A stretch of 64,000 nt of DNA from Chitinophaga chungangae (GCF_017742215.1 NZ_JAGHKP010000001.1:1612001-1676000), one strand, 5' to 3'. Positions 42,201-51,255 are shown, numbered from the stretch's first letter. Notes: generated by a model not told the origin, from the letters alone. Program-made: numbers and translations.

Positions 42201-42525
42201 CTTCGCCGTTTTTGCTGTAAATGCGGCGTCCGAAGTGCGTGATGGTCCAGAATAAGAACAGGATGGTGAAACCACTGGCCAGGGCGCTCATGATGTTGAT
42301 GCCCAGGGATGCTTCCGTCGGTGAGAAGGGCAGGGTAAAGATGCGGCCCAGCAACACGAAGAGGGGGGCTCCGGGGGGGTGGGGTACCTGTACTTTATAG
42401 GCCGCGGAAATGAACTCCCCGCAATCCCACAGGCTTCCCGTGGCTTCCATGGTCATTAAATAAACAGTACAGGCGATAATACACACGATCCAGCCCGTAA
42501 TGTTATTAATCCGGTTAAAATTCAT
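39286..42525 (-). CDS. DUF2723 membrane glycosyltransferase (TMEM260/GT117 type)
   Basis: 1079 residues. The N-terminal 570 or so residues hold many membrane helices with the conserved opening TGSLWDCGEFISAAYKVQVPHPPGAP (acidic D/E and HPPG motif), typical of DUF2723 protein O-mannosyltransferases related to human TMEM260. The C-terminal 400 residues form a soluble part with helical repeats. Members transfer sugars from lipid donors to exported proteins at the inner membrane. Single gene, no partner. The substrate is unknown. Confidence 0.8.
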   Translation of the reverse strand: MNFNRINNITGWIVCIIACTVYLMTMEATGSLWDCGEFISAAYKVQVPHPPGAPLFVLLGRIFTLPFSPTEASLGINIMSALASGFTILFLFWTITHFGRRIYSKNGEAPTQKQIHVVMGAGVVGALAYTFSDSFWFSAVEGEVYAMSSLFTALVFWAMLKWEHEADTKYGDRWIIFIAYMMGLSIGVHLLNLLTIPAMVLIYYFKRGKNVTLSNTFWVFVLGCVITGLVQKFIIQDTIKVSGMMDVFFVNSLGLPFFSGFTFYFLAIIALLIYGYFRPGKIGLYAPLIIVASLIMFPAFADGESGGIRVLRFVLGAGVLFIPYFMKLFGIELGGAGMKRSVQLINSCIFFLLMGYSTYITTMIRSSANPTVDMYNVDNPVSLVGYLGREQYGDFPLIYGQVFTARPEKYEEKGNLYARGNKEYIVVGKKQVPVYNPKDMMLFPRVWDASNDQGHADYYRAHLGLREGEAPTFADNISFFLRYQVGFMYLRYFGWNFWGKQNDTQGFGNPRDGNTISGIPFVDNFFYGDQSMMPDSLKNNKAHNTFFLLPFIIGLFGFFFHYNRHKKDALIVGLLFFFTGFAIVLYLNQAGNQPRERDYAYVGSFYAFAIWIGLGALSMFEFFKKRKLPKPGVIAVVLALLGAPVLMAQQGWDDHDRSQKVLARDVARDYLESCAPNAILFTVGDNDTYPLWYAQEVEGIRPDIRVINLSLLGVDWYIEQQTKATNKSPAIAMTLSADKYRGENRNYVMHYDNGKVPQDRFYNLKEVINFLGEDNPAAKVQLQNGEFVNYLPSKKLFIPVDAAEAVKSGTVDIQDSGRIAPQVAFEITKDVIYKNDLAVYDIIATNAFKRPIYFTGPVDLGFNEYLSIEGLTYRLVPTRRPPSDEMLPGLNDQVNTRRMYDNLMNKFVYGSVNIEGVYFDEPNRRMLQTIRNAYTKGSVALTKEGDKEKALKLLERQDSVFLPGNMPYAMTSPGNMHNLWSMEIVYAYYIAGNAKKANEISDQITKDLEQQMRYYRALPAGKFTNDLQDDAQRAERFSLMLKQWKSDFSNDSLRRNEVGTGQINTLPQAPPAPDSNKKP

Positions 42526-42633
42526 AAGGTTGTTTTAGATAATTCCGACAAAAATAGAAAAAGTAACCAATTAAGCTAATGTGTGCAATAGTTTTAACTT
42601 TTTATAAATACTTTAACTTTTTAACGTGCTTTT

Positions 42634-42930
42634 TTATTGTAAGCGGGGCGTTCTGTCGTCCAGGCTCCAGGCTTCGGGCTTGCCTGTGAACCAGCCTTTT
42701 ATGCCGGCCCATACTTCGGCGAACAGGGGAGAGTGGCGGTAATTATCCAGCGCGTCCTGGCCTTCCCAGATGCTGTAGGTGAAATATACGCCGATATGGC
42801 TGCGGTCTTTCCAGAGCTCCAGGTGCCGGCAGCCGGGGTAATGCCGGATGGCTTCCTGCCTGTCGGCGAATATGGCTTCAAATTCGGCGGCCCTCGCGGG
42901 GTCCATGGTTAGTTTCACGATACGGACCAT
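42634..42930 (-). CDS. ABM-domain (quinol monooxygenase-like) protein
   Basis: 98 residues forming a single ferredoxin-like ABM domain: MVRIVKLTMDPARAAEFEAIF, HYPGCRHLELWKD, YFTYSIWEGQDALDNYRHSPLF. Family members are small dimeric cofactor-free monooxygenases or heme/quinol handlers. Its start overlaps the stop of the SAM hydrolase gene (TAATG), so the two are co-translated. Confidence 0.8.
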   Translation of the reverse strand: MVRIVKLTMDPARAAEFEAIFADRQEAIRHYPGCRHLELWKDRSHIGVYFTYSIWEGQDALDNYRHSPLFAEVWAGIKGWFTGKPEAWSLDDRTPRLQ

Positions 42931-43754
42931 TATTCGAACAGGATTCTGACGGTTTGATAAAAGGAAAGCTGCTGGTAAGCGCCCTGCTGCAACTGATCTC
43001 TTCTAAAGCCCTGCAGGCCGAACAGGCCCGCGGCGTTGCCTTTGTTCACGGCTATCTCCAGGTAACCGGCGGAGTTGAACAGCGCCAGCTTCTGCCCCTC
43101 GGGCACGTCTGCATACGTTTCGCTTACCTGCGTGATCATCTCGTCTCTCCGGAACAGGATGGCGAACTTGCGGCCTTTGCGTTGTTCGTCGAACTGCCCG
43201 CGGGTGATATTTACGATCACGTTCTCGAAATTGTCGATGTGAAGGATCTGCCCTTCGATATAGTCTTCGCCGGTAAGCGGCTGGAGGTTGTTTTTGACGG
43301 TGATCTCGCTGGTGAGCGTGCCGGTCTCGGATGGCAGCGCGCCTTTGGTGAGCTTGGACAGCGCTTTTGCCATCACGGCCACCATGTTCAGCGTGTTGCG
43401 GCTTTCGGCGGGGTCCAGCGGGATGCGGTATACCTCGGCGGGCATTTCCCCCGCTATCATGGTGAGCAACCCGTTGTCGGCGCAAAGGATGAACTGGTTG
43501 TTGTGCCGGCCCATCAGCAGGTAATCAGTTTTGCGGTCGAACAGGTTGTTGAGCACCAGGTGATAGGTGCCCTCCGGGAAATATTGAAAGGCGCTGCGGC
43601 AGATGTAAGTGGCCTGCGGCAGGTTGAAGGGGGAAATGTGATGCGAAATGTCCACCACCTGTGCATCCGCGCAGTGTTGCAGCAACAGCCCCTTGATGGC
43701 GCCTGTCAGGTAATCCTGCAAACCAATGTCAGATGTCAGTGTGATAATGGGCAT
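42930..43754 (-). CDS. SAM hydroxide adenosyltransferase (DUF62/SAM_HAT)
   Basis: 274 residues from ATG at 43754; upstream codons to 43808 are leader. MPIITLTSDIGLQDYLTGAIKG opens with the conserved TSDIG and following D. HISPFNLPQATYI and ILCADNGLL follow, and the C-terminal domain contains a long beta-rich part. The family splits S-adenosylmethionine to adenosine and methionine using hydroxide. Coupled to the ABM gene. Physiological role unclear. Confidence 0.85.
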   Translation of the reverse strand: MPIITLTSDIGLQDYLTGAIKGLLLQHCADAQVVDISHHISPFNLPQATYICRSAFQYFPEGTYHLVLNNLFDRKTDYLLMGRHNNQFILCADNGLLTMIAGEMPAEVYRIPLDPAESRNTLNMVAVMAKALSKLTKGALPSETGTLTSEITVKNNLQPLTGEDYIEGQILHIDNFENVIVNITRGQFDEQRKGRKFAILFRRDEMITQVSETYADVPEGQKLALFNSAGYLEIAVNKGNAAGLFGLQGFRRDQLQQGAYQQLSFYQTVRILFE

Positions 43755-43883
43755 AATACGATAAAGCCGAAGCTGTAAAACACAGGGGTGTTGTAAAATC
43801 CTGTGCAAAGAAAATCAATTATTCAGTGTAAAGGTGCAAAAGAGCGATAAAAAAACGATGTATAACAAAATGGGGACCAGTTT

Positions 43884-44699
43884 TCAGGCCTCAAGAGGGG
43901 AGCCGGGCTCTTTCCTGAAATGATTGAATACGAGTTTGTCTGCCCAGGCGGGAAACAGCCGGCTGAGCAATACGGTCAGCCTGCCCTGGGTGGTGAGCGT
44001 GAGCGTGCGTTTCCGCTGGATGATGGCGCGTAGGGTATGGCGGGCCACATCTTCGGCGCTCATCAGCTGGTCTTCCTTCAGCGGGGTTTCTTTCTGGGAA
44101 TGACCGGTTTTATCCAGCGCGGTATTGCGGATATTGGAGGCCGTGAAACCGGGGCATACCCACATCACGTTAACGCCTGTATGGAGATTTTCCGTGCGGA
44201 GGGCTTCCAGGAAACCCTGCATGGCGAACTTGGATGCGGAATAACCTGTACGGCCAGGCAGCCCGCGGTACCCCGCGATGGAAGAAACGCCAACGATGGT
44301 GCCTTTGTGCTCGGTGATGGAAGGGAGCGCGTATTTGGTGCAATACACAGTGCCCCAGAAGTTGATGTCCATCAGGGGTTTGAGCACATCGGGACTGGTA
44401 TCTTTGAATAAAGCCCGCATGCTGATGCCGGCGTTGTTGACCAGGATGTCTATTTTGCCGAAACGTTCCAGCGCGCTGTCTATAAACGCTTTGCATTCGT
44501 GTTCGTGGCTCACGTCTGCCGGGAAGATGTGCAATGCGTTCGTGCCCGCCTCCGCCGCCAGGGCCTCGAGGGCTTCACGGTTGCGGGCGCAAACGGAAAC
44601 GTTGGCGCCTGCCCGCAGAAAGGCGATGGCCAGGGCCCTGCCGATGCCGGAAGATGCGCCTGTGATTACGACGGAATTATGCTGGAATACGCTTTGCAT
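43884..44699 (-). CDS. Short-chain dehydrogenase/reductase
   Basis: 271 residues. Classical SDR: TGASSGIG (14-21) binds NAD(P), NNAG (87-90), catalytic Ser in GVSSIAG (about 137-143) and YSASK (about 152-156, Y and K). C-terminal basic helix (LSRLFPAWADKLVFNHFRK) could contact membrane. Substrate unknown; resembles DltE-like or fatty-acyl-type SDRs. A terminator-like hairpin separates it from the efflux operon. Confidence 0.85.
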   Translation of the reverse strand: MQSVFQHNSVVITGASSGIGRALAIAFLRAGANVSVCARNREALEALAAEAGTNALHIFPADVSHEHECKAFIDSALERFGKIDILVNNAGISMRALFKDTSPDVLKPLMDINFWGTVYCTKYALPSITEHKGTIVGVSSIAGYRGLPGRTGYSASKFAMQGFLEALRTENLHTGVNVMWVCPGFTASNIRNTALDKTGHSQKETPLKEDQLMSAEDVARHTLRAIIQRKRTLTLTTQGRLTVLLSRLFPAWADKLVFNHFRKEPGSPLEA

Positions 44700-44738
44700 C
44701 CCGCAAAAATAATATGCAGCAAACCAATAGAAAAATTT

Positions 44739-44768
44739 ATTGCGGGCGAAACGTGCTCCGCCCGCAAT
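44739..44768 (-). terminator. Terminator of the metal-efflux operon
   Basis: ATTGCGGGCG and CGCCCGCAAT (10 bp) with a 10-nt loop, followed on the minus strand by AAATTTTTC, just after the adaptor stop codon. Confidence 0.75.
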
Positions 44769-44776
44769 AATTCCCG

Positions 44777-45955
44777 TCAGTGGGCATGACCGGCCTCGCC
44801 GGCATTCATCATGGCGGCCATCAGGTCGCCCGCGCCTTTTACGGCAAACTTCGCACCGGCGGGCGTTTCCTCCGGCAGCCGCACTTCCGTGTACCCATTG
44901 CCGCTTACTCCCGTGCTTATTTCCAGCCTTTTAAAATGATGAGGCTCTTCCTGCGCAAGGAACACATAATATTTCCCGCCTTCCATCACAATGGCCTCGT
45001 CCGGCAAAGACGGCACCTCCATGGCGCCGGTCTCCACCCAGGCTTTCAGGTAGGTGCCGGGCATCATTTCCTTGTCTTCTTTGTCCAGGTGGCAATGTAC
45101 GCGGATGGTACGGTCGCTGTCTATCTCCCGGCCAATAAGATGTACGGTGGCCGTGCGTTCCTTCGTTTCGTTAGACAAAACAAAGCGCACCTTCCTGCCG
45201 ATCTTCAGCCTCGGGATGTCTTTTTCGAACACGGTCAGCTCGGCATGCAGGTGCTCGGTGTCCACGATCTCGAACATCGATTCGTTGGCGCTCACAAACT
45301 TCCCGATATTGGCGTTCACCTTGGTCACGTAGCCGCTGATGGGCGCCAGCACCGGGATGGCGCGCACGATGGTGCCTTTTTCGAGGGTGGCGACGTGGAT
45401 GTTCATCAGCAGCAGTTTCTGGCGCAACCCTTCGATGCGCACTTTCAGCGCGCGGTGCTCGGCCTCGGTCTTTTGCAGCGTTTTGCGGGCCGTTACGTTC
45501 TCTTTGCTCAGTTCCTGCTGCCTTTCCAGCTCCTGTTCCAGGAAACCGAACTGGGCTTTAGCCTCGAGATAGTCCTGCTGCAGCTGTATGTAGTCCGGGT
45601 GCTCCATTTCCGCGATCACCTGGCCTTTTTTCACCCAGTAACCTTCCAGCAGCTGGGTGTTGCGCAGGATGCCGCCGAAGGGGGTAGATACGCTGAGCAT
45701 CTGCTGTGGCGGTACGTCGAGCATGCCGTTCACTTTGATGGCGCCGCTGAGGGAGCGGTTTTCGATGGCGGCCGTCTGCAGGCCCACGGTGCGGGCCTGG
45801 GCTTCGGTAAGCTCCACGGTTTCTTCGCCATGGCCGTGTTCGTCCGCATGTGTTTCGTTTGTGCCCGTGCTGTCTTTCCCGTTGAGGGTGGGCGAATTGC
45901 CGCAGGAAACGAGCGCGGCGGCTGCGAATATGATCAGTAGTTTTTGCATGTTCAT
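44777..45955 (-). CDS. RND efflux periplasmic adaptor (CusB/CzcB type)
   Basis: 392 residues. Lipoprotein signal with lipobox LVSC (residues 15-18). Histidine-rich segment (THADEHGHGEE) and a His-rich end (AGEAGHAH) suggest metal binding. Lipoyl/beta-barrel and hairpin domains follow the CusB pattern (KKGQVIAEMEHPDYIQLQQDYLEAK, then ARKTLQKTEAEHRALKV). It bridges the inner-membrane pump and the outer-membrane channel. It overlaps the pump gene by 4 bp. Confidence 0.9.
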   Translation of the reverse strand: MNMQKLLIIFAAAALVSCGNSPTLNGKDSTGTNETHADEHGHGEETVELTEAQARTVGLQTAAIENRSLSGAIKVNGMLDVPPQQMLSVSTPFGGILRNTQLLEGYWVKKGQVIAEMEHPDYIQLQQDYLEAKAQFGFLEQELERQQELSKENVTARKTLQKTEAEHRALKVRIEGLRQKLLLMNIHVATLEKGTIVRAIPVLAPISGYVTKVNANIGKFVSANESMFEIVDTEHLHAELTVFEKDIPRLKIGRKVRFVLSNETKERTATVHLIGREIDSDRTIRVHCHLDKEDKEMMPGTYLKAWVETGAMEVPSLPDEAIVMEGGKYYVFLAQEEPHHFKRLEISTGVSGNGYTEVRLPEETPAGAKFAVKGAGDLMAAMMNAGEAGHAH

Positions 45956-48900
45956 TCAGGTTTGTTGCCGGCCAGGTATTGCAGGTGCAGGATACGCTGG
46001 TTGAAGTTGTTGATGGTTTCCAGGTGGTTCTGCTGCACGTTCATGGATGTGCGCAGGTTTTGCAGGTACTCAACGTACCCGATCTCGCCGTTGGCGTAAG
46101 CCTTGCCCGCATGATCGATCATCAGGTCGGTCTGCGGCAGCAGCGAGCTTTCGTAGTATTGCAGCGATTCCTGGTATTTGAGCGTTTCCTGGAGGCTTTC
46201 GTTGTACATGCCGGCATAGTTTTTCCGCTGCTGTTCGTAACGGTACGAAGCCGCCTGCCGGTGCAGCCCCGCGGCTTTTATTTTCGCGGCCTGCGGGCGG
46301 AACCACAACGGAATGGAAAGACCGGCTTCCAGGCCGTTGAAACGGTTGCCGGAAGTGGCGAGCGGCATGCCGGAAGCGTTTAGCGGCGTGCTGTTAAGGG
46401 TTTGGGTGAAAAATCCGATGCTGATATCCGGCAACAGCCGGTTTTTTTCCACCTGCTGCTGTTTGCCCGCTATCACGGCTTGCTGGCGGTACCAGAGCAG
46501 GCCGGGGTTCTGTGCCACGGCGGCCGAATCGGCGGCCGTCATCGCCAGCGGGCGCAGCGGCTCTTCGATGATGTTTACGGGCGCATCGGCGTTTATCAGC
46601 GTTTGCAGCCGCGTGTGGTACAACCGGATGTCTGCCTTTACCTGCTGCAGCTGCGTGCGCAATTGCTGCTGCTGGTTTTGGGCGGAAGTTTGCTCCAGCA
46701 GGTTGCTTTCGCCGGTGCGCAGCTTTACGCCCGCGGCTTTCACGAAACGCGCGTACACCGTGTCCTGCTCTTCCAGCTTGTGCTGCAGGGCCAGCAGGTA
46801 TTGCAGCTGGTACCACGCGCTTTTTACCTGGAAGATGAGGTTGTTTTTATCGGAAGCAAGCTGCAGCTCGCTGGCCCGCACGTTTTCCCCGGCAAGACTT
46901 CCCTGCGCGCCCAGCAGGGTAGGAAAGGGGATCTTCTGGGAAACGCTGATGTTGTTGTCGTTTTTCACGTAGCTGTTGTACTGGCCGTATTGCAGCATCA
47001 CCTCGGTTTTGGCGATCTCGGGCGCCGCCACGCGCAGTTGTTTGCCTGCATTCACGTCCATCTGCGCGGCCTGTATGCCGCGGTTCTGCTGCACCGCCAT
47101 GCCGATGCATTCGGGCAGGCTCAGCGGTTTTTCCTGCGCACCGGCAAGCAGCGGCAGCATCAGCAAAGGCAATATCAGGAGCTTGTTCATAGGGCCTGTT
47201 TTTGTTCTGATCTTTTCGAAATAGATGTAAAACACGGGCAGCACCAGCAAGGTGAGCAGGGTGGAAGTGACCAGCCCGCCGATCACGACGGTAGCCAGCG
47301 GTTTCTGCACTTCCGCGCCCGCGCTGCCGGAAAGGGCCATCGGCAAAAAGCCCAGCGAAGCCACGGAAGCCGTCATCAGCACGGGCCGCAGCCGCAGCCG
47401 CGTTCCTTCCAGCACGATCTCCCGCAGGTCGGTCATGCCTTCGTTCTTCAACCGGTTAAACTCCGCGATCAGCACGATGCCGTTGAGCACCGCCACGCCA
47501 AACAGCGCAATGAAACCCACGCCCGCGGAAATACTGAACGGCATGCCCCGCAGCACCAGCGCAAACACGCCGCCGATGGCCGCCATGGGTATGGCCGTGA
47601 AAATAAGCAGCGATTGTTTGACGGAACGGAACGTAAAGAACAGGAGCAGAAAAATAAGCCCCAGCGCGATAGGCACGGCAACGGATAAACGACGCTGCGC
47701 TTCCTGCAGGTTCTCGAACTGACCGCCGTATGTAATGAAATACCCGGGCGGCAGTTTTATTTCTTTGTCTATTTTCCGCTGTACTTCCTCCACCACGCTG
47801 GCAATGTCTCTCCCACGCACGTTAAAACCCGTGATGATCCTTCGTTTGGCGGCCTCGCGCTGTATCTGGTTGGGGCCGGGGGAGTAGGTGATCTCCGCCA
47901 GCTGGTCCAGCGGTACCTGCTGGCCGCCGGGTGCGCTTACGAATATGTTTTTAACGTCGCTGATGTTTTCGCGGCTCGATTGATTAAAACGCACCACGAG
48001 GTCGTACCGTTTTTCGCCTTCGTATACCAGTCCCGCGCTTTGCCCCGCGAAAGCGGCGTTGAGCGCGCCGTTGGCGGTGGCTACGCTGATGCCGTATTTA
48101 GCCAGCTGGTCGCGGTTCAGGCGCACCACGATCTGCGGCAAACCGGTGATCTTTTCGAGGTAAAGATCTTTGGCGCCGTCGGTGCCGCTTACGATCCTGC
48201 CTACTTTTTCGCTGATTTGGGTGAGGGTTTGCAGGTCTTCGCCGAATATTTTCACGCCTACGTCCTGCCGCACGCCGGAGATCAGCTCGTTGAACCGCAG
48301 CTGGATGGGCTGCGAGAAGCCGAAACTCACACCGGGTATGCTTTCCAGCGTTTCCTGCATTTTATTTACCATCTCGTTTCGTGTGGATGCGCTGGTCCAT
48401 TCGTCTTTGTCTTTCATCAGCACCATCACGTCTACCGCTTCCATGGGCATGGGGTCTGTGGGGATTTCGGCGGAGCCGATCTTGCCGACCACTTCCTTCA
48501 CTTCCGGGTATTCTTTCAGCAGCAGCTGCGAAGCGAGATTGATCTTGTCGATGGATTCAGACAACGAACGCCCCGTGCTCAGGCGCATCTCGATGGCGAG
48601 GTCGCCTTCTTCCAGCGTCGGGATAAATTCGCCGCCCAGCCGCAGGAAAGTGATAAGACTGCCCACGAACAACAGCACGGCCACCACGGTCACCATCGCC
48701 TTTTTCCGCAAGGTGCCGCGGATCACCGGGGCGTACAGCCGCTGGAACCAGTCCATCATCCTGTCTGAAAAAGTGCGTGTAGGCGAAACGTTTTTGCTGA
48801 GGAACAACGCGCTCATCATCGGCACGTACGTCAGCGAAAGAATAAACGCGCCCAGAATGGCGAAGCTCACGGTCTGCGCCATGGGCCTGAACATTTTTCC

Positions 48901-50316
48901 TTCGATGCCCACCAGTGCGAGAATGGGCAGGTACACGATGAGAATGATGATCTCGCCGAAAGCCGCCGCGTTCCTGATCTTGCTGGCGGATTCGTATACC
49001 TCTCCGTCCATCTGCCGCTGTGTGAGCCGCTTCAGCGGGCTCAGCCCCAGGTGGTGCATGGTGGCTTCCACGATAATCACCGCGCCGTCTACGATCAGCC
49101 CGAAGTCGATGGCGCCGAGGCTCATGAGGTTGCCGGACACGCCGAACACATTCATCAAACTGATGGCGAAAAGCATGGCCAGCGGTATTACCGATGCCAC
49201 GATCAGCCCCGCCCGCAGGTTGCCGAGGAAAAGCACGAGCACGAATACCACGATGAGCGCGCCTTCGATCAGGTTTTTGCTGACGGTGCCCAATGCACGG
49301 CCCACCAGGTCGCTGCGGTTGAGGTACGTTTCCAGCTCCACGCCTTCGGGCAGCGATTTCCGCACCTGTTCGATGCGTTTTTCCACGCGTTTTACGACGG
49401 TGCTGGCGTTTTCGTTTTTGAGCATCATCACGATGCCGCCAACGGCTTCGCCTTTCTTTTTCCCGTCCGCATGCGTAAGGGCGCCATACCGCACGGCCGC
49501 GCCGTACCGCACTTCGGCAACGTCGCGCACCAGCACGGGAAAGCCCTGCGAGGTATGCGAAACGGTGATGGAGCCGATGTCTTCCAGCGAGCCGATAAGG
49601 CCTTCGCTGCGGATGAAATAAGCATTGGGTTTTTTATCGATGTACGCGCCGCCGGTATTTTGATTGTTATTTTCCAATGCGGCGAACACTTCGTTGATGC
49701 TGATGCGGTAACCGGCGAGTTTGTCCGGGTCGAGCGCGATCTCGTACTGTTTCAGTTTTCCGCCGAAACTGTTCACTTCCGCCACGCCGGGCGTGCCCAG
49801 CAACTGCTGTCGCACCAGCCAGTCCTGTATGCTGCGCAGCTCCATGGCGTCGTATTTTTCTTCGAAGCCGGGTTTGGGATGCAGCACGTACTGGTAAATT
49901 TCCCCGAGGCCGGTGGAAATGGGCGATATCTCGGGGCTGCCGATGCCCGGCGGGATGCGCGACATGGCTTCGCCCAGCTTTTCGTTGATCTGCTGGCGCG
50001 CCCAGTAAATGTCTACGTCGTCGTGAAAAATAACGGTCACCACGGAAAGCCCGAAACGCGAAATGGAACGGATCTCTTTCATGTCGGGTATCACCGCCAT
50101 GGTCTGTTCCACCGGGAAAGTGATGAGCCGCTCTACTTCCTGCGGCGCCAGGGACGGGCTTTGGGTGATCACCTGCACCTGGTTGTTGGTAATGTCGGGC
50201 ACGGCGTCTACCGGCAGCCGCGTCAGGGAATACACTCCCCAGGCGATCAATGCCAGCGTTCCGAGCCCGATGATCAGTTTATTGTCTATCGAAAACCGGA
50301 TAATCTTGTTGAGCAT
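45952..50316 (-). CDS. CusA/CzcA heavy-metal RND pump fused to a TolC-like channel
   Basis: 1454 residues from ATG at 50316 (50340 is 8 codons earlier). Residues 1-1040 are an HME-type RND pump: MLNKIIRFSIDNKL, LPVDAVPDITNNQVQV, and the proton-relay motif DFGLIVDGAVIIVE. At codon 1043 an internal Met (MNKLLILPLLML, then PLLAGAQ) begins a full signal peptide, followed by a TolC-family domain of 400 residues with coiled-coil hairpins. Such CusA-CusC fusions occur in Bacteroidota. The internal signal implies proteolytic separation or a special export mode. Confidence 0.9.
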   Translation of the reverse strand: MLNKIIRFSIDNKLIIGLGTLALIAWGVYSLTRLPVDAVPDITNNQVQVITQSPSLAPQEVERLITFPVEQTMAVIPDMKEIRSISRFGLSVVTVIFHDDVDIYWARQQINEKLGEAMSRIPPGIGSPEISPISTGLGEIYQYVLHPKPGFEEKYDAMELRSIQDWLVRQQLLGTPGVAEVNSFGGKLKQYEIALDPDKLAGYRISINEVFAALENNNQNTGGAYIDKKPNAYFIRSEGLIGSLEDIGSITVSHTSQGFPVLVRDVAEVRYGAAVRYGALTHADGKKKGEAVGGIVMMLKNENASTVVKRVEKRIEQVRKSLPEGVELETYLNRSDLVGRALGTVSKNLIEGALIVVFVLVLFLGNLRAGLIVASVIPLAMLFAISLMNVFGVSGNLMSLGAIDFGLIVDGAVIIVEATMHHLGLSPLKRLTQRQMDGEVYESASKIRNAAAFGEIIILIVYLPILALVGIEGKMFRPMAQTVSFAILGAFILSLTYVPMMSALFLSKNVSPTRTFSDRMMDWFQRLYAPVIRGTLRKKAMVTVVAVLLFVGSLITFLRLGGEFIPTLEEGDLAIEMRLSTGRSLSESIDKINLASQLLLKEYPEVKEVVGKIGSAEIPTDPMPMEAVDVMVLMKDKDEWTSASTRNEMVNKMQETLESIPGVSFGFSQPIQLRFNELISGVRQDVGVKIFGEDLQTLTQISEKVGRIVSGTDGAKDLYLEKITGLPQIVVRLNRDQLAKYGISVATANGALNAAFAGQSAGLVYEGEKRYDLVVRFNQSSRENISDVKNIFVSAPGGQQVPLDQLAEITYSPGPNQIQREAAKRRIITGFNVRGRDIASVVEEVQRKIDKEIKLPPGYFITYGGQFENLQEAQRRLSVAVPIALGLIFLLLFFTFRSVKQSLLIFTAIPMAAIGGVFALVLRGMPFSISAGVGFIALFGVAVLNGIVLIAEFNRLKNEGMTDLREIVLEGTRLRLRPVLMTASVASLGFLPMALSGSAGAEVQKPLATVVIGGLVTSTLLTLLVLPVFYIYFEKIRTKTGPMNKLLILPLLMLPLLAGAQEKPLSLPECIGMAVQQNRGIQAAQMDVNAGKQLRVAAPEIAKTEVMLQYGQYNSYVKNDNNISVSQKIPFPTLLGAQGSLAGENVRASELQLASDKNNLIFQVKSAWYQLQYLLALQHKLEEQDTVYARFVKAAGVKLRTGESNLLEQTSAQNQQQQLRTQLQQVKADIRLYHTRLQTLINADAPVNIIEEPLRPLAMTAADSAAVAQNPGLLWYRQQAVIAGKQQQVEKNRLLPDISIGFFTQTLNSTPLNASGMPLATSGNRFNGLEAGLSIPLWFRPQAAKIKAAGLHRQAASYRYEQQRKNYAGMYNESLQETLKYQESLQYYESSLLPQTDLMIDHAGKAYANGEIGYVEYLQNLRTSMNVQQNHLETINNFNQRILHLQYLAGNKPE

Positions 50317-50405
50317 TACGAAAGCTGAATTTAACGGCATATACGCACGCGCTTACGGCGTATGGCCATATACGTTAAAGGGTTGGTCTTGCAGTAAAAT
50401 AATGA

Positions 50406-50717
50406 TCAGGAAAACCGGGGCGGCTGCCAGGGAATGACGGTAAAATCATGCACCGGCGGGCAAAGGTAGCTGTCTTCGATCACAGCCAGGGGCTGCGGCC
50501 GGGAAACGAAGGTGGTGGTGGAAGGAAGCGCCGTGGTCACCGCGCAGCAGTAACAGGCGCAAAAAGGAGAACAAAGATCGGTGCCGGCTTCATGTTCGGT
50601 GATGGGCATATGAACGATCACGCCCGTTTCCTCCGTGGAGTGGGTATGACCGTCCGCACAGGGCGTGCCCGCGCAGAATATGATCCAGATGCTGAACAGG
50701 AAACAAAGCACTTTCAT
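50406..50717 (-). CDS. DUF6660-type cysteine-rich secreted protein
   Basis: About 103 residues from ATG 50717. Signal peptide to about residue 17, then a His/Thr stretch and a dense Cys cluster (LCSPFCACYCCAVTT, about residues 48-62). Proteins of this kind accompany CusA-type efflux operons in Bacteroidota and are thought to bind metal. It is the first gene of the operon, 90 bp upstream of the pump. Confidence 0.7.
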   Translation of the reverse strand: MKVLCFLFSIWIIFCAGTPCADGHTHSTEETGVIVHMPITEHEAGTDLCSPFCACYCCAVTTALPSTTTFVSRPQPLAVIEDSYLCPPVHDFTVIPWQPPRFS

Positions 50718-50750
50718 CGTCACGAAGGTAAAGAAACCAGCGGGTGATAC

Positions 50751-50779
50751 ATAAAGTATTTTTACAAAATGGTTGCAAA
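50751..50779 (-). promoter_or_regulatory. Promoter of the metal-efflux operon
   Basis: On the minus strand TTTG (50779-50776) and TACTTTAT (50758-50751) stand 17 bp apart, close to the Bacteroidota consensus, 33 bp upstream of the DUF6660 start. Confidence 0.45.
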
Positions 50780-50826
50780 AAGGACTGGTTTTTGCAGCTG
50801 AATCAGCGGTTTAAAAGCAGATACAT

Positions 50827-51255
50827 ATGTTACAGGACTTTGTTGTCAACAAAACCATCGACATCGCCGCGCCGCTGGAAAAAGTGTGGAAATTCGTCAC
50901 CACCCCGGCCGGCATGAAGGAGTATCTTTTCGGTTCTCATGTGATCAGCGACTGGAAGGTGGGCAGCCTCATCCGGTTTACGGGGGAATGGGAAGGGAAA
51001 CCTTTTGAAGATAAAGGCACCATCGAGGTGATGGACCCCGGCAAAACATTCGAATACACTTATTACAGTTCGTTCAGCGGCGTGCCGGACCAATCTGAGA
51101 ATTACACGGTGGTGCGCATGGATTTCGAGCAGACGGAGAACGGTACGCGGCTGAGCGTAAAACACAGCAATTTTCCCACGGAAACCGCTTACCAGAACAC
51201 GGAAAAGCACTGGGAGCTGGCGCTGGACATCATCAAAGACAGAACGGAAGCTTAA
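50827..51255 (+). CDS. SRPBCC (AHSA1-like) protein
   Basis: 142 residues. VNKTIDIAAPLEKVWKFVT opens the helix-grip fold; WKVGSLIRFTGEW and a C-terminal helix (NTEKHWELALDIIKD) complete it. The family binds hydrophobic ligands or acts as Hsp90 cochaperone-like modules. Divergent from the efflux operon and convergent with the sigma factor. Ligand unknown. Confidence 0.8.
   Translation: MLQDFVVNKTIDIAAPLEKVWKFVTTPAGMKEYLFGSHVISDWKVGSLIRFTGEWEGKPFEDKGTIEVMDPGKTFEYTYYSSFSGVPDQSENYTVVRMDFEQTENGTRLSVKHSNFPTETAYQNTEKHWELALDIIKDRTEA

Noticed and set aside
40276..42255. A 659-codon plus-strand frame opposite the DUF2723 gene
   Set aside because: Antisense shadow of a well-conserved membrane glycosyltransferase; it lacks hydrophobic segments and any known motif.
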